Positions 17,106-25,175 of a DNA stretch of 41,499 nucleotides are shown here, in pieces. The position numbers and the translations under genes are program-made. Origin of the DNA: ZC4RG30 sp046047615 (GTDB taxonomy: Bacteria > Pseudomonadota > Gammaproteobacteria > Steroidobacterales > Steroidobacteraceae); the NCBI GenBank assembly GCA_046047615.1, contig JBJOHO010000041.1:1-41499 (forward strand), written 5' to 3'. The notes below the pieces were generated by a model. That model was not told the DNA's origin. It was given only the letters and a program-made list of their open reading frames with translations, and searched no databases. Position 1 is the stretch's first letter; every line of letters starts with the position of its first letter.

Positions 17106-18574
17106 AGCGGGCAGTCGTCGTCGGGGCCGGCCTGGGTGGCCTCGCCGCGGCGCTGCGGCTGCGGGCACTCGGACATGAGGTGACCGTCATCGAGCGCGGT
17201 CAGCAGGCCGGAGGCCGGGGTGCCGTTTTCGAGCGCGACGGCTTCCGCCATGACGCCGGCCCTACGGTCATCACCGCCCCGTTCCTTCTCGAAGAGCTGT
17301 TTGAAATCCATGGTGAGCGCCTGGCGGATCACGTGACGCTGGTCCCGCTCACGCCGTGGTACCGCTTCCGTTTCCCCGACGGGTGCCAATTCGACTACGG
17401 CGGCACGCTCGAGGAGACGCTGGCGGAGATCCGCCGGCTGAGTCCGCAGGACGGCGAAGGCTACCTGGCGCTGCTTGAGCAGTCGCGGCGCATCTATGAC
17501 GTTGGCTTCTCGCAACTGGCCAGCGTTCCCTTCCACCGCTTCACGATGATGGTGCAGCAGCTCCCTGCGCTGCTGCGGCTGGGTGCCTGGCGCTCCGTGT
17601 GGCAGATGGTCTGCCGCCACCTGCGCGACGACCGGCTGCGCCAGGCGTTTTCGATCCAGCCACTGCTGGTGGGCGGCAATCCCTTTTCCACGACCAGCGT
17701 CTATTCGCTGATCCACTACCTGGAGCGGGCCCATGGCGTGCATTTCGCGATGGGCGGCACAGGCCGCATCGTGACGGCGCTGGTCGAGCTGGCCAGGCGG
17801 CACGGCGTCGGGTTCCGCTTCGGCGCCACGGTCGATGAGATCCTTGTCGAGAGCGGCCGCGCAACGGGTGTTGCGCTTGCCGACGGAACCCGTGTCGGGG
17901 CGGACATCGTGGTGTCCAATGCGGATGCGCCCTACCTGCACCGTCACATGCTCGGGCGCTCCGGCAGCGGCCTGCTCGCCCGTCTCAAGTTGCGGCGGGC
18001 GCGTTACTCCATGGGGCTGTTCGTCCTCTACTTCGGAACCACACGGCAGTATCCCGACGTGGCCCACCACACGATCTGGCTCGGCAAGCGGTACGAAGCG
18101 CTGCTGCGTGACATCTTTGAGGGTTCGTCACTGCCACCGGATTTCTCGCTGTATGTCCACCGGCCTACGGCGACCGACCCTTCCTTCGCCCCCCAGGGCT
18201 GTGACAGCTTCTACGTGTTGTGTCCGGTGCCCAACCTGCAGTCCGCCATCGACTGGACCGCCGAAGGTCCGGTGCTTGCGCAGCGCATCGTCAAAGCATT
18301 GTCCGGGAGCATGCTCCCGGGGCTGGAGGACTGCATCACCGCACAGTTCCACCGCACGCCACTGGAGTTCCGCCGCGACTATCTGAGCGAACACGGTGCA
18401 GGCTTTTCTGTCGCGCCCCTGCTGTCGCAGTCCGCGTGGTTCCGCTTCCACAACAAGGCTGAGGGCGTGCGCAACCTGTTTCTGGTAGGTGCAGGAACGC
18501 ATCCGGGCGCAGGTTTGCCCGGCGTGCTGTGCTCGGCGAAAGTCGTCGAGTCCCTGCTCGGGGAGCAGCAATGA
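17102..18574 (+). CDS. crtI: Phytoene desaturase (lycopene-forming)
   Basis: FAD enzyme that introduces double bonds into phytoene to give lycopene at the membrane. The 490-residue length fits bacterial CrtI. The dinucleotide-binding motif VVVGAGLGGLAAALRLR is at the N-terminus, followed by GGRGAVFERDGFRHDAGPTV. The C-terminal CrtI signature is NLFLVGAGTHPGAGLPGVL. The GTG start shares four bases (GTGA) with the crtE stop and has AGGGA about 6 nt upstream; longer readings would overlap crtE deeply. The stop overlaps the crtB ATG. Confidence 0.95.
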   Translation: MKRAVVVGAGLGGLAAALRLRALGHEVTVIERGQQAGGRGAVFERDGFRHDAGPTVITAPFLLEELFEIHGERLADHVTLVPLTPWYRFRFPDGCQFDYGGTLEETLAEIRRLSPQDGEGYLALLEQSRRIYDVGFSQLASVPFHRFTMMVQQLPALLRLGAWRSVWQMVCRHLRDDRLRQAFSIQPLLVGGNPFSTTSVYSLIHYLERAHGVHFAMGGTGRIVTALVELARRHGVGFRFGATVDEILVESGRATGVALADGTRVGADIVVSNADAPYLHRHMLGRSGSGLLARLKLRRARYSMGLFVLYFGTTRQYPDVAHHTIWLGKRYEALLRDIFEGSSLPPDFSLYVHRPTATDPSFAPQGCDSFYVLCPVPNLQSAIDWTAEGPVLAQRIVKALSGSMLPGLEDCITAQFHRTPLEFRRDYLSEHGAGFSVAPLLSQSAWFRFHNKAEGVRNLFLVGAGTHPGAGLPGVLCSAKVVESLLGEQQ

Positions 18575-19518
18575 TGCACATGGCAATGGAGTCGCCTGAT
18601 CAGGTTCTTGCCCGCCATGGGCGCAGTTTCCATTGGGCCCGGCATCTGTTCGGCCGTCGCGAGGCCGCGCTCGCCACGCGCCTCTATGCATTCTGCCGCT
18701 CGCTGGATGACATTGCCGATGGCGATCTTGCGGACGCGGAAGCATTGCGCCGCCTCGCAGCAGTCCGCATCGCGTTGACGGGCGGGCCGGCGGACGAGCC
18801 CTGGCTCAGGGACTTTCTCGAGCTCATGGCGGAGTGCGGTATCGATCCGGGTGTGCCGCTGTGGTTGCTCGACACGCTCGAGGCGGATCGCGACGCACCG
18901 TGCCTGCCGGACCGTCCTGCACTGCTGCGTTACTGCCACGGTGCGGCCGGTACGGTCGGGCTGATGATGGCGCGCATCCTGGGGTGTCAGAGCGCGCAGG
19001 GGCTGCAGCATGCCGTTGATCTCGGCATCGCCATGCAATTGACCAACATCTGTCGCGATGTCATCGAGGATGCGCAGCGTGGACGCCGCTATGTGCCGGC
19101 CGATCTGGTGGGCATGTTGCCGCCGGCCCGGTTGCTGGGATTGCGCGCCGATGAGCGCGCACCCGTGGCAACGGCAATCCGCGCGCTGCTGGCGCTGGCG
19201 GACCGCTATTACGCCAGTGGACTTGAAGGGCTGTGTTGGCTGCCGTGGCGCACGCGTTTCGGCGTGGCTGTAGCCGCCTTCGTGTACCGCGGGATCGGCC
19301 GGGAGCTGGCACACCGCCGGCACGATGCCTGGGCAGGGCGTGCCCGGGTCGGGGGCTTGCGCAAATTCGGGCTGACGCTGGCTGCGCTGGGCTGCGTCCT
19401 GCGCCGTGCGTGGCGCGCCCCTGCGCGCCGCCGGCACGACCCCAGCCTGCACGCGCCCTTGCAAGGGCTGCCGGGGGTCGAACCCGCGAACGCGACGATG
19501 GCCACAGGGCTGCGATGA
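18571..19518 (+). CDS. crtB: Phytoene synthase
   Basis: Joins two GGPP head-to-head to make phytoene, the first C40 carotenoid. The 315-residue protein has both aspartate-rich sites of squalene/phytoene synthases: RSLDDIADG near the N-terminus and NICRDVIEDAQRGRRYVP in the middle. ATG 18571 overlaps the crtI stop (ATGA) and follows GGGGAG. The C-terminal 40 residues are arginine- and alanine-rich and probably not catalytic. The stop overlaps the crtY start in the same ATGA arrangement. Confidence 0.95.
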   Translation: MMHMAMESPDQVLARHGRSFHWARHLFGRREAALATRLYAFCRSLDDIADGDLADAEALRRLAAVRIALTGGPADEPWLRDFLELMAECGIDPGVPLWLLDTLEADRDAPCLPDRPALLRYCHGAAGTVGLMMARILGCQSAQGLQHAVDLGIAMQLTNICRDVIEDAQRGRRYVPADLVGMLPPARLLGLRADERAPVATAIRALLALADRYYASGLEGLCWLPWRTRFGVAVAAFVYRGIGRELAHRRHDAWAGRARVGGLRKFGLTLAALGCVLRRAWRAPARRRHDPSLHAPLQGLPGVEPANATMATGLR

Positions 19519-20651
19519 GGCACGACGTCGAACTCGCCATCCTGGGAGGGGGTTGCGCGGGCCTGGGGCTGGCCACCGCGCTGGCCGGCACGCCCGGCTG
19601 GCAGGGACGGGTTGCCGTAGTCGAGCCGCGCAGCGGACCCATCAACGACCGCACATGGTGCTTCTGGCATGACCCCACGCTGCCGCTCGCCGGGATGGTG
19701 TCGCGACGCTGGCGCTTCTGCCGCGTGCAGGACGGCCGCCGTGAGGTCGTCATCGACTGCAGCGCATCACCCTACGAGATGGTGACCGCTCCCGACTTCC
19801 ATGCGGCCTCCTTGCGGGTGCTGGAGGGGGCAGCGCATGTGGGTCTGCTGTCCGGACGGCGCGCGCTGGGGGTCGAGGCCTTGCATGACGGCGGCTGGCG
19901 CATCCAGATGGACGAAGGCGCACTGACCAGCCGCTTCGTGGTCGACACGCGTCCTCCCACCGACATGGCCAGCCATCAACCGACGCTGTGGCAATGCTTC
20001 CTCGGCGCGGAAGTCGAGTGCCCTGCACTGTTGCTGCCGCTGGAGACCGCAGTGCTCATGGATTTCCTGCCGGACCAAAGCGATGGCAGCGTGTGGTTCA
20101 AGTACGTGCTGCCGGTCACGGCGGGCCGCGCTCTGGTGGAGATCACAGCCTTCGGGGCGGTCCCTCCCGCACCTGAACGCCTCGAGGCACTGATGTCAGA
20201 GGCGATCGCGGAAGTGACCCAGGGCGCCACGTGGCGCACGCTGCGCCGGGAGCACGGCGCACTGCCGATGGGCCTCGCCCCGCGCGGGACATCGACGCCG
20301 GCTGGCATGGTGCGCGCCGGTCTGTTCCACGGCGCGGCGCGCAACAGCACGGGTTATGCGTTCCAGCGCATCCAGCGCTGGGCCCGGGCCTGCGCCACGC
20401 AGTTGGGCGAGGGCGGTCCACCGCTGGCACCTGCAACGGATGCCGCCTGGTTGCGCTTCATGGATTCACTGTTCCTGCGCGTGCTGCGCGCCCAGCCGGA
20501 ACGGGCACCCGGACTTTTCGTGAACCTTTTCGGACGGACACCCACCCCGTCGCTGCTGCGCTTCCTTGGCAGGGGTGACCGCCTGCAGGATGGCATTGCC
20601 GTCGCGCGTTCGCTGCCTCCTGCACCCTTTCTCAGGCAACTGCTGGCGTAG
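19515..20651 (+). CDS. crtY: Lycopene beta-cyclase
   Basis: Cyclises both ends of lycopene to give beta-carotene. The 378-residue protein is of the CrtY type: N-terminal nucleotide-binding motif LAILGGGCAGLGLA, followed by INDRTWCFW, VVDTRPP, LWQCFLGAEVE and RNSTGYAFQRIQRW, all recognisable CrtY landmarks. The ATG at 19515 shares ATGA with the crtB stop. Only 2 nt separate its stop from blh. No hydroxylase (crtZ) or ketolase (crtW) is in the cluster, so beta-carotene destined for retinal is the expected product. Confidence 0.94.
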   Translation: MRHDVELAILGGGCAGLGLATALAGTPGWQGRVAVVEPRSGPINDRTWCFWHDPTLPLAGMVSRRWRFCRVQDGRREVVIDCSASPYEMVTAPDFHAASLRVLEGAAHVGLLSGRRALGVEALHDGGWRIQMDEGALTSRFVVDTRPPTDMASHQPTLWQCFLGAEVECPALLLPLETAVLMDFLPDQSDGSVWFKYVLPVTAGRALVEITAFGAVPPAPERLEALMSEAIAEVTQGATWRTLRREHGALPMGLAPRGTSTPAGMVRAGLFHGAARNSTGYAFQRIQRWARACATQLGEGGPPLAPATDAAWLRFMDSLFLRVLRAQPERAPGLFVNLFGRTPTPSLLRFLGRGDRLQDGIAVARSLPPAPFLRQLLA

Positions 20652-20653
20652 TC

Positions 20654-21532
20654 ATGACGAACAGCCAGCCTCCTCAACCGCTGCCGCGGGCGCTGTGGCC
20701 CTTCTGTGCCGTTGCCGCGGCGTCTTGCATGGTCTCGGACTGGTTGCCGACGAGCCTGCCGCCGGACCTGACGCTCGTGGTCGTGCTGCTGGTGCTGGTG
20801 CTCGGCGTTCCCCACGGCGCACTGGATCCGGTGCTGGCAGGCCGCTGGCTGAAGGAGGCTGGACCAGGCCGCTGGGTCATTTTTCTCTCCGGCTACTGTC
20901 TGCTGGTGGGGGCGGCCATCGCCCTGTGGTGGTGGAGCGAGTCCGTGTTCCTGTTGGGCTTCCTGCTGGTCTCGGCGCACCACTTCAGCGAAGACCTGCC
21001 GGGCGCTCCCCTGTGGCGCTGGGTGCACGGCGGCAGCGTGATCCTGCTGCCGTCGGTGCTGCACACTGCAGAGCTGTCGCGGCTGCTGCTGCTGATCGCC
21101 CCAGCGACACCGGAGGCGGCGCTGCAGGCCTTTCCTGTGCTGGCCTGGCCCTGTGCCGGCCTGGCCCTGTGGGATACAGCCCGCATGGCGCGCAACCAAT
21201 GGAGCACCGCAGCAGCGCGGTCCCTCCTGCTGGCGTCATTGGTCTTGCTGCCCCCCCTGCTGTCGTTCGCGCTGTATTTCTGCCTGTGGCATGCCCCCGT
21301 GCACGTGCTGAGGCTGCGGACCAAGCCACTGTCATGGACTAGGAGACTGGTGATGGCCTCAGCGGCCTGCGCGGTGCTGACCGTCGGCGCCAGCGCAGCC
21401 AGCTGGTGGTGGCTCGGCTGGCAGGACATCCCTGCGGCGCTCGTGACGTCGTTGTTCGTCGGACTGGGTGCGCTGACGCTCCCGCACTGGCTGCTGGTGT
21501 CCCACTTCCAACGCGAGGCACTGCGTGGGTAA
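20654..21532 (+). CDS. blh: Beta-carotene 15,15'-dioxygenase, Brp/Blh family
   Basis: Integral membrane iron enzyme that splits beta-carotene into two retinal molecules. The 292-residue product has about seven or eight hydrophobic helices and the conserved Blh histidines in GVPHGALDPVL, VSAHHFSEDLPG, FCLWHAPVH and LTLPHWLLV. In characterised proteorhodopsin clusters this gene supplies the chromophore, and its place after crtY and in the same transcription unit supports that. The start ATG 20654 is 2 nt after the crtY stop. The 3' end overlaps the isomerase gene by 8 nt. Confidence 0.95.
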   Translation: MTNSQPPQPLPRALWPFCAVAAASCMVSDWLPTSLPPDLTLVVVLLVLVLGVPHGALDPVLAGRWLKEAGPGRWVIFLSGYCLLVGAAIALWWWSESVFLLGFLLVSAHHFSEDLPGAPLWRWVHGGSVILLPSVLHTAELSRLLLLIAPATPEAALQAFPVLAWPCAGLALWDTARMARNQWSTAAARSLLLASLVLLPPLLSFALYFCLWHAPVHVLRLRTKPLSWTRRLVMASAACAVLTVGASAASWWWLGWQDIPAALVTSLFVGLGALTLPHWLLVSHFQREALRG

Positions 21533-22544
21533 CGGCATCCTCGAGCGCAAGGCGGACCACCTGGAGGTCGTGCTCGGGCAGGACGTCGGCGGGCATGTCG
21601 GGACGGGGCTGGACCGCGTCCGCTTCGAGCACTGTGCCCTGCCCGAAATCGACTGGAACGACATCGACCTGTCGACCGATTTTCTCGGACGCCGCCTGCG
21701 CGCGCCCTTGCTGGTCAGCGCCATGACGGGCGGCCCTGACCGGGCGCGGCACATCAACGAATCGATCGCCTGCGCGGCAGCGGAACTGGGTATCGCCTTT
21801 GGCGTCGGCTCCCAACGTGTGGCCCTGGAAGGCGCGGGGGGGGCGGGTCTGTCGCGGCGCCTGCGCAGCCTGGCACCGGAGGTACCCCTGCTGGCAAACC
21901 TGGGCGCAGCGCAATTGCTGGAACCCCAGGGAGCCGCGATGGCACGGCGTGCCGTCGAGATGATCGAGGCCGACGCCTTGGTGATCCATCTGAACCCCCT
22001 GCAGGAAGTCCTGCAGCGGGGAGGCGACCGGCGTTGGGCCGGCATCGCCGCGCGCATCGGCGCACTGACCGCAAGCCTGCCCGTCCCGGTGATCGTGAAG
22101 GAGATCGGCTGCGGACTCTCCGCGTCCGTGGCACGCCGCCTGGTGGCTGAGGGTGTGCAAGGTCTCGACGTCGCCGGCGCCGGCGGCACAAGCTGGGCTG
22201 CGGTGGAAGCCAGCCGCCACCCGCCCGGACGTGAGCGAGACATCGCCGAGTGCTTCCGCAACTGGGGCATCCCGACGGCGGAGGCGCTGGTGGCGGTCCG
22301 CGCGGAGTGCCCGGGACACCGCGTGATCGCGTCGGGCGGTCTGCGCAGCGGCCGGGACGTCGCCGCCGCGCTGCGGCTGGGTGCGGATCTCGCAGGTTTC
22401 GCCGCGGCCGTGCTGCCGGACGCGCTCCACGGCAGCCAGGCCCTGGTGCAACGCCTGTCGCAGGTGATCGAAGAGCTGCGGATCGTGGCGTTCTGTACGG
22501 GCAGCGTGAACCTTGCCGCCCTGCGGCAGGTGCCACTGCTCTGA
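21525..22544 (+). CDS. fni: Type II isopentenyl-diphosphate delta-isomerase (FMN-dependent)
   Basis: Interconverts IPP and DMAPP using FMN and NADPH, balancing the C5 pool for carotenoid synthesis. The 339-residue TIM-barrel protein has the family landmarks RKADHLEVVL near the N-terminus, LLVSAMTGG, VIHLNPLQEVLQRGGDR, IVKEIGCGLS, GAGGTSWAAVE and IASGGLRSG. It is unrelated to the type I (Nudix) isomerase. The GTG start at 21525 lies within the end of blh, with GAGGC upstream, and indicates coupling. It is the last gene of the photosystem set; a new promoter-like element follows before cytochrome c5. Confidence 0.94.
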   Translation: MGNGILERKADHLEVVLGQDVGGHVGTGLDRVRFEHCALPEIDWNDIDLSTDFLGRRLRAPLLVSAMTGGPDRARHINESIACAAAELGIAFGVGSQRVALEGAGGAGLSRRLRSLAPEVPLLANLGAAQLLEPQGAAMARRAVEMIEADALVIHLNPLQEVLQRGGDRRWAGIAARIGALTASLPVPVIVKEIGCGLSASVARRLVAEGVQGLDVAGAGGTSWAAVEASRHPPGRERDIAECFRNWGIPTAEALVAVRAECPGHRVIASGGLRSGRDVAAALRLGADLAGFAAAVLPDALHGSQALVQRLSQVIEELRIVAFCTGSVNLAALRQVPLL

Positions 22545-22552
22545 CCGGGCGG

Positions 22553-22558
22553 TATACT
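22553..22558 (+). promoter_or_regulatory. -10 element upstream of the cytochrome c5 gene
   Basis: TATACT lies 38 nt before the GTG start. The -35 region is poor (GTGCCA or TGCCAC about 16 nt upstream). Its presence suggests that cytochrome c5 is transcribed separately from the carotenoid genes. Confidence 0.45.
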
Positions 22559-22595
22559 TCCGGCCCCTCCGTCCCCGAACCGGCCAGGAACCCCC

Positions 22596-23111
22596 GTGAG
22601 CAACACGTCCGACTCCAAGTTCTTCAACGTCTTCAGCGTCGTCATCGGTCTGCTGGTGGTGTTCACGATCCTGATGTTCGTCACGGCCCGCGCCCTGGGC
22701 ACCGACCGGCAGCGGGCGAACGTCGCCAGCGACCCGATGGTGGTGGCGGCCGTCGCCAAGCGCACCGCACCGGCGGGCCAGGTTGCCGTGGCCGGCGAGG
22801 ACAACTCGGCGCTGGCCATCCAGCCGCTGGCGGGTGTCGCTGCGGGCGGGGCCGTCTCCGCACTGCCGACCACCGGCGAAGAGGCCTACAACGTGGCCTG
22901 CGTGGCCTGCCACGGCGCCGGCATAGGCGGTGCCCCCAAGGCGGGTGACAAGGCGGCTTGGGCGCCGCGCGTCGCGCAGGGCAAGGACACGCTCTACTCG
23001 CACGCCATCAACGGCTTCCAGAAGGCGGGCGTCATGCCGGCCAAGGGTGGCCGCGTGGACTTCAGCGACGACCTGGTCAAGGCCGCCGTCGACCACATGC
23101 TGGCACTCTGA
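22596..23111 (+). CDS. Membrane-anchored cytochrome c5
   Basis: A 171-residue class I c-type cytochrome. Residues about 10-31 form an N-terminal membrane anchor (FNVFSVVIGLLVVFTILMF), followed by an alanine-rich linker of about 65 residues. The heme domain has EEAYNVACVACHGAGIGGAP with the CxxCH heme site, then GDKAAWAPRVAQGKDTLY and the axial methionine in AGVMPAKGG, all typical of c5. It should carry electrons in the periplasm to terminal oxidases. GTG 22596 has CAGGA upstream. It converges on comM, with a palindrome covering both stop codons. Confidence 0.92.
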   Translation: MSNTSDSKFFNVFSVVIGLLVVFTILMFVTARALGTDRQRANVASDPMVVAAVAKRTAPAGQVAVAGEDNSALAIQPLAGVAAGGAVSALPTTGEEAYNVACVACHGAGIGGAPKAGDKAAWAPRVAQGKDTLYSHAINGFQKAGVMPAKGGRVDFSDDLVKAAVDHMLAL

Positions 23112-23139
23112 GGCACCGCCCCGGCCGGGGCAGCCTCAG
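23108..23139. terminator. Bidirectional palindrome at the cytochrome c5/comM junction
   Basis: CTGAGGC (23108-23114) pairs with GCCTCAG (23133-23139), and inside GCCCCGG (23118-23124) pairs with CCGGGGC (23125-23131). Fourteen pairs result, with only a 3-nt/1-nt internal loop. The structure contains both convergent stop codons and very probably ends transcripts from both sides, though without a strong U-tract. Confidence 0.65.
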
Positions 23140-24665
23140 TCCTTGAAGATGCGATCCGGGCGCCAGTCGAGCGCCCGGGACACGCCACCCTCGTCGATTT
23201 CTTCCAGTCCCTCGAGGTCCGCGAGACTGCGGGCCAGGCGCAGCACGCGGTGCATGCCGCGGCCTGACAGGCCCTGTGCGGCCAACCCTGCCGTCAGCTT
23301 GAGGCGCGCCGCGCCGCTCAGCCTGCAATGCCGTTCCAGTTCCTGCGCGGGCAGCCGGGAATTCAGGCAGCCCTGCCGCTGCAACTGCCGGACGCGCGCC
23401 ATCGCGACGCGGCGGCAGAGGTCCCGCGTCGTCTCCGGCGGGTCGGGCGCGGCGAGCAGTTCGATGGGTGTCGGCCTCTGCAGGGGCAGCGTGATGTCCA
23501 TGCGGTCGAGGAAGGGGCCCGAGAGGCGGTTCTGGTACTGGCGCACGGCCGCCGGTTTGCAGCGGCAGCCGCCGCGCATGCCCGCGCGGCCGCAGGGGCA
23601 GGGATTCATGGCGGCGACCAACTGGAAGACGGCGGGGTAATCGACACTGCGGGCTGCCCGCGCCAGACGCACGACGCCGGTTTCGAGCGGTTCGCGCAGG
23701 GATTCGAGCACGCGGCGGTCGAACTCCGGCAATTCGTCGAGGAACAGCACGCCGTGGTGCGCCAGCGTGACCTCGCCGGGGGTTGCGCCCGCGCCGCCGC
23801 CGACAATGGCCTGGGCCGAGGCCGTGTGATGCGGCGAGCGGAACGGCCGTTGCAGCGGCCGGTGCTGGAGGGACGGCGCCGCCAGTTCGCGGATGGTCGC
23901 GACCTCCACCGCTTCGGACGGGGTCAGCGGTGGCAGCAGTCCCTGCAGGCAATGAGCCAGCAGGCTCTTGCCGCAGCCCGGTGGACCCACCATCAACAGG
24001 CTGTGCCCCCCGACGGCGGCAGCCGCGAGGGCGACCTTGGCCTCGGCATGGCCCCGCACGAGATGGAGCCCGGCGTTGGCGCACTCGTCCGGGGAGACGC
24101 CTGCCGGGGCCAACAGAGTCGCAGCGCCGACCTCCGGCAACTGCTCGCCCCAGCCGACGGCCAACGCCTGGGCGGCCTCACGCAGGGTGGCGACCTGACG
24201 CGCACGCTGCATGCCGGCACGCGCCAGGTCGCCCGCGTTGGCGGTGGGCGCCAGCAGCGGCCGTGCGCTGCCGGCATGGAGGCCTGCCAGCAGGAGGCCC
24301 GGCACGGGTTCGAGTTCGCCCGTCAGGGCCAGTTCACCATACACCTCGCAGTGGTCCAGCAGCCCGGGCAAGGGCTGGAGCTGGTCCGAGGCGATGAGGA
24401 TGCCCAGGGCAATGGCCAGGTCGAAGCGGCTGCCCTCCTTGGGCAGGTCGGCGGGCGCGAGATTGACCGTGATGCGCCCTGCCGGGAAGTCATAGCCGCT
24501 GTGTACCAAGGCCGCCCGCACGCGCTCACGGCTTTCGCGGATGGCGGGTGCCGGCAGGCCCACGACCGTCAGGGACGGCAGGCCCGGGCCGAGATGCACC
24601 TCGACCCGCACCCGCGGCGCCGCCAGGCCCTGCTGCGCCCGGCTGCAGATCTGCGCGACGCTCAT
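23136..24665 (-). CDS. comM: ComM family AAA+ ATPase (magnesium-chelatase-like)
   Basis: Hexameric helicase that promotes branch migration during natural transformation. The 509-residue protein has the N-terminal Lon-protease-like domain (VRVEVHLGPGLPSLTVVGL), Walker A in VGPPGCGKSLLAHCL, Walker B in GVLFLDELPEF, and a cysteine-containing insert (CPCGRAGMRGGCRC) followed by the C-terminal Mg-chelatase domain. Length is normal and nothing is disrupted. It lies 23 bp downstream of ubiK on the same strand, a pairing common in gammaproteobacteria. Confidence 0.94.
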   Translation of the reverse strand: MSVAQICSRAQQGLAAPRVRVEVHLGPGLPSLTVVGLPAPAIRESRERVRAALVHSGYDFPAGRITVNLAPADLPKEGSRFDLAIALGILIASDQLQPLPGLLDHCEVYGELALTGELEPVPGLLLAGLHAGSARPLLAPTANAGDLARAGMQRARQVATLREAAQALAVGWGEQLPEVGAATLLAPAGVSPDECANAGLHLVRGHAEAKVALAAAAVGGHSLLMVGPPGCGKSLLAHCLQGLLPPLTPSEAVEVATIRELAAPSLQHRPLQRPFRSPHHTASAQAIVGGGAGATPGEVTLAHHGVLFLDELPEFDRRVLESLREPLETGVVRLARAARSVDYPAVFQLVAAMNPCPCGRAGMRGGCRCKPAAVRQYQNRLSGPFLDRMDITLPLQRPTPIELLAAPDPPETTRDLCRRVAMARVRQLQRQGCLNSRLPAQELERHCRLSGAARLKLTAGLAAQGLSGRGMHRVLRLARSLADLEGLEEIDEGGVSRALDWRPDRIFKD

Positions 24666-24688
24666 GCTGCCGCCAGCGGGGCCCGGAC

Positions 24689-24937
24689 TCAGCCGCGCGG
24701 CAGCCGGGACTCAAGTTCGCGGACGCGTGACTCGAGCTGCCCGACCAGCTCGCGGGTGCGTGCCAGGACCTTCGCCTGGGTCTCGAACTCCTCGCGGGTG
24801 GCGAGATCCAGCCGGGCGAGGCCCGCCTGCAAGACGCCACGGAAGTGGTCCTCAAGATCTTCCCGTGCGGCACGCACCGTGGGGGGCAGGCTCTCGAACA
24901 GCCGGCGGGCGAGATCCTGGAGTGAAGCGTGATCCAT
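24689..24937 (-). CDS. ubiK: Ubiquinone biosynthesis accessory factor UbiK
   Basis: Small 82-residue protein (YqiC family, BMFP domain). The N-terminal half has LARRLFESLPPTVRAAREDL and the C-terminal half is a charged heptad-like coiled coil (REEFETQAKVLARTRELV, then LESRVRELESRL). Homologues bind UbiJ and help assemble the soluble ubiquinone-synthesis complex; ubiJ is in this window at 37944. ATG 24937 gives the family's usual start, and longer upstream readings overlap the glnK-amtB regulatory region. It is upstream of comM and divergent from the PII gene. Confidence 0.88.
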   Translation of the reverse strand: MDHASLQDLARRLFESLPPTVRAAREDLEDHFRGVLQAGLARLDLATREEFETQAKVLARTRELVGQLESRVRELESRLPRG

Positions 24938-24963
24938 GGTGGGTCCTCGGGCAGGCGCGTGGC

Positions 24964-24978
24964 GCGCTGTTTTGGTGC
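24964..24978. promoter_or_regulatory. NtrC-like enhancer site
   Basis: GCGC-N7-GTGC (GCGCTGTTTTGGTGC) matches the NtrC consensus GCAC-N7-GTGC with one mismatch. It lies about 85 bp upstream of the sigma-54 promoter at 25063. A perfect 12-bp palindrome, CGGTGCGCACCG (25004-25015), lies between and may be another activator site. Confidence 0.5.
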
Positions 24979-25062
24979 GAACGATGCAGTGACGGGGCCA
25001 GAGCGGTGCGCACCGACCCCCATAAAGGCGCAGCAGGCGGCCCAAAGCCGCGTTCCGCGGCA

Positions 25063-25078
25063 TGGCACGGATTCTGCA
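25063..25078 (+). promoter_or_regulatory. Sigma-54 promoter of the PII-amtB operon
   Basis: TGGCACGGATTCTGCA matches the -24/-12 consensus TGGCACG-N4-TTGC, with GG and GC at the exact required spacing and a single mismatch (C for T). Transcription would start near 25089, giving an 87-nt leader. With the NtrC-like site upstream this predicts induction under nitrogen limitation. Confidence 0.75.
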
Positions 25079-25175
25079 ATCCCCTTCGTGGGCGCCGGTT
25101 CCGGAAAGGATTCAAGCGTACCGGGTGGTGTTCGGCAACGCGGCTTTGCGGCCGCTTCGTGGCGAAATGCACATC

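Noticed and set aside
25062..25175. N-terminal extension of the PII protein from an upstream ATG
   Set aside because: It would run over the sigma-54 promoter and adds sequence unrelated to PII; MKMITAVVRPYK is the family start.
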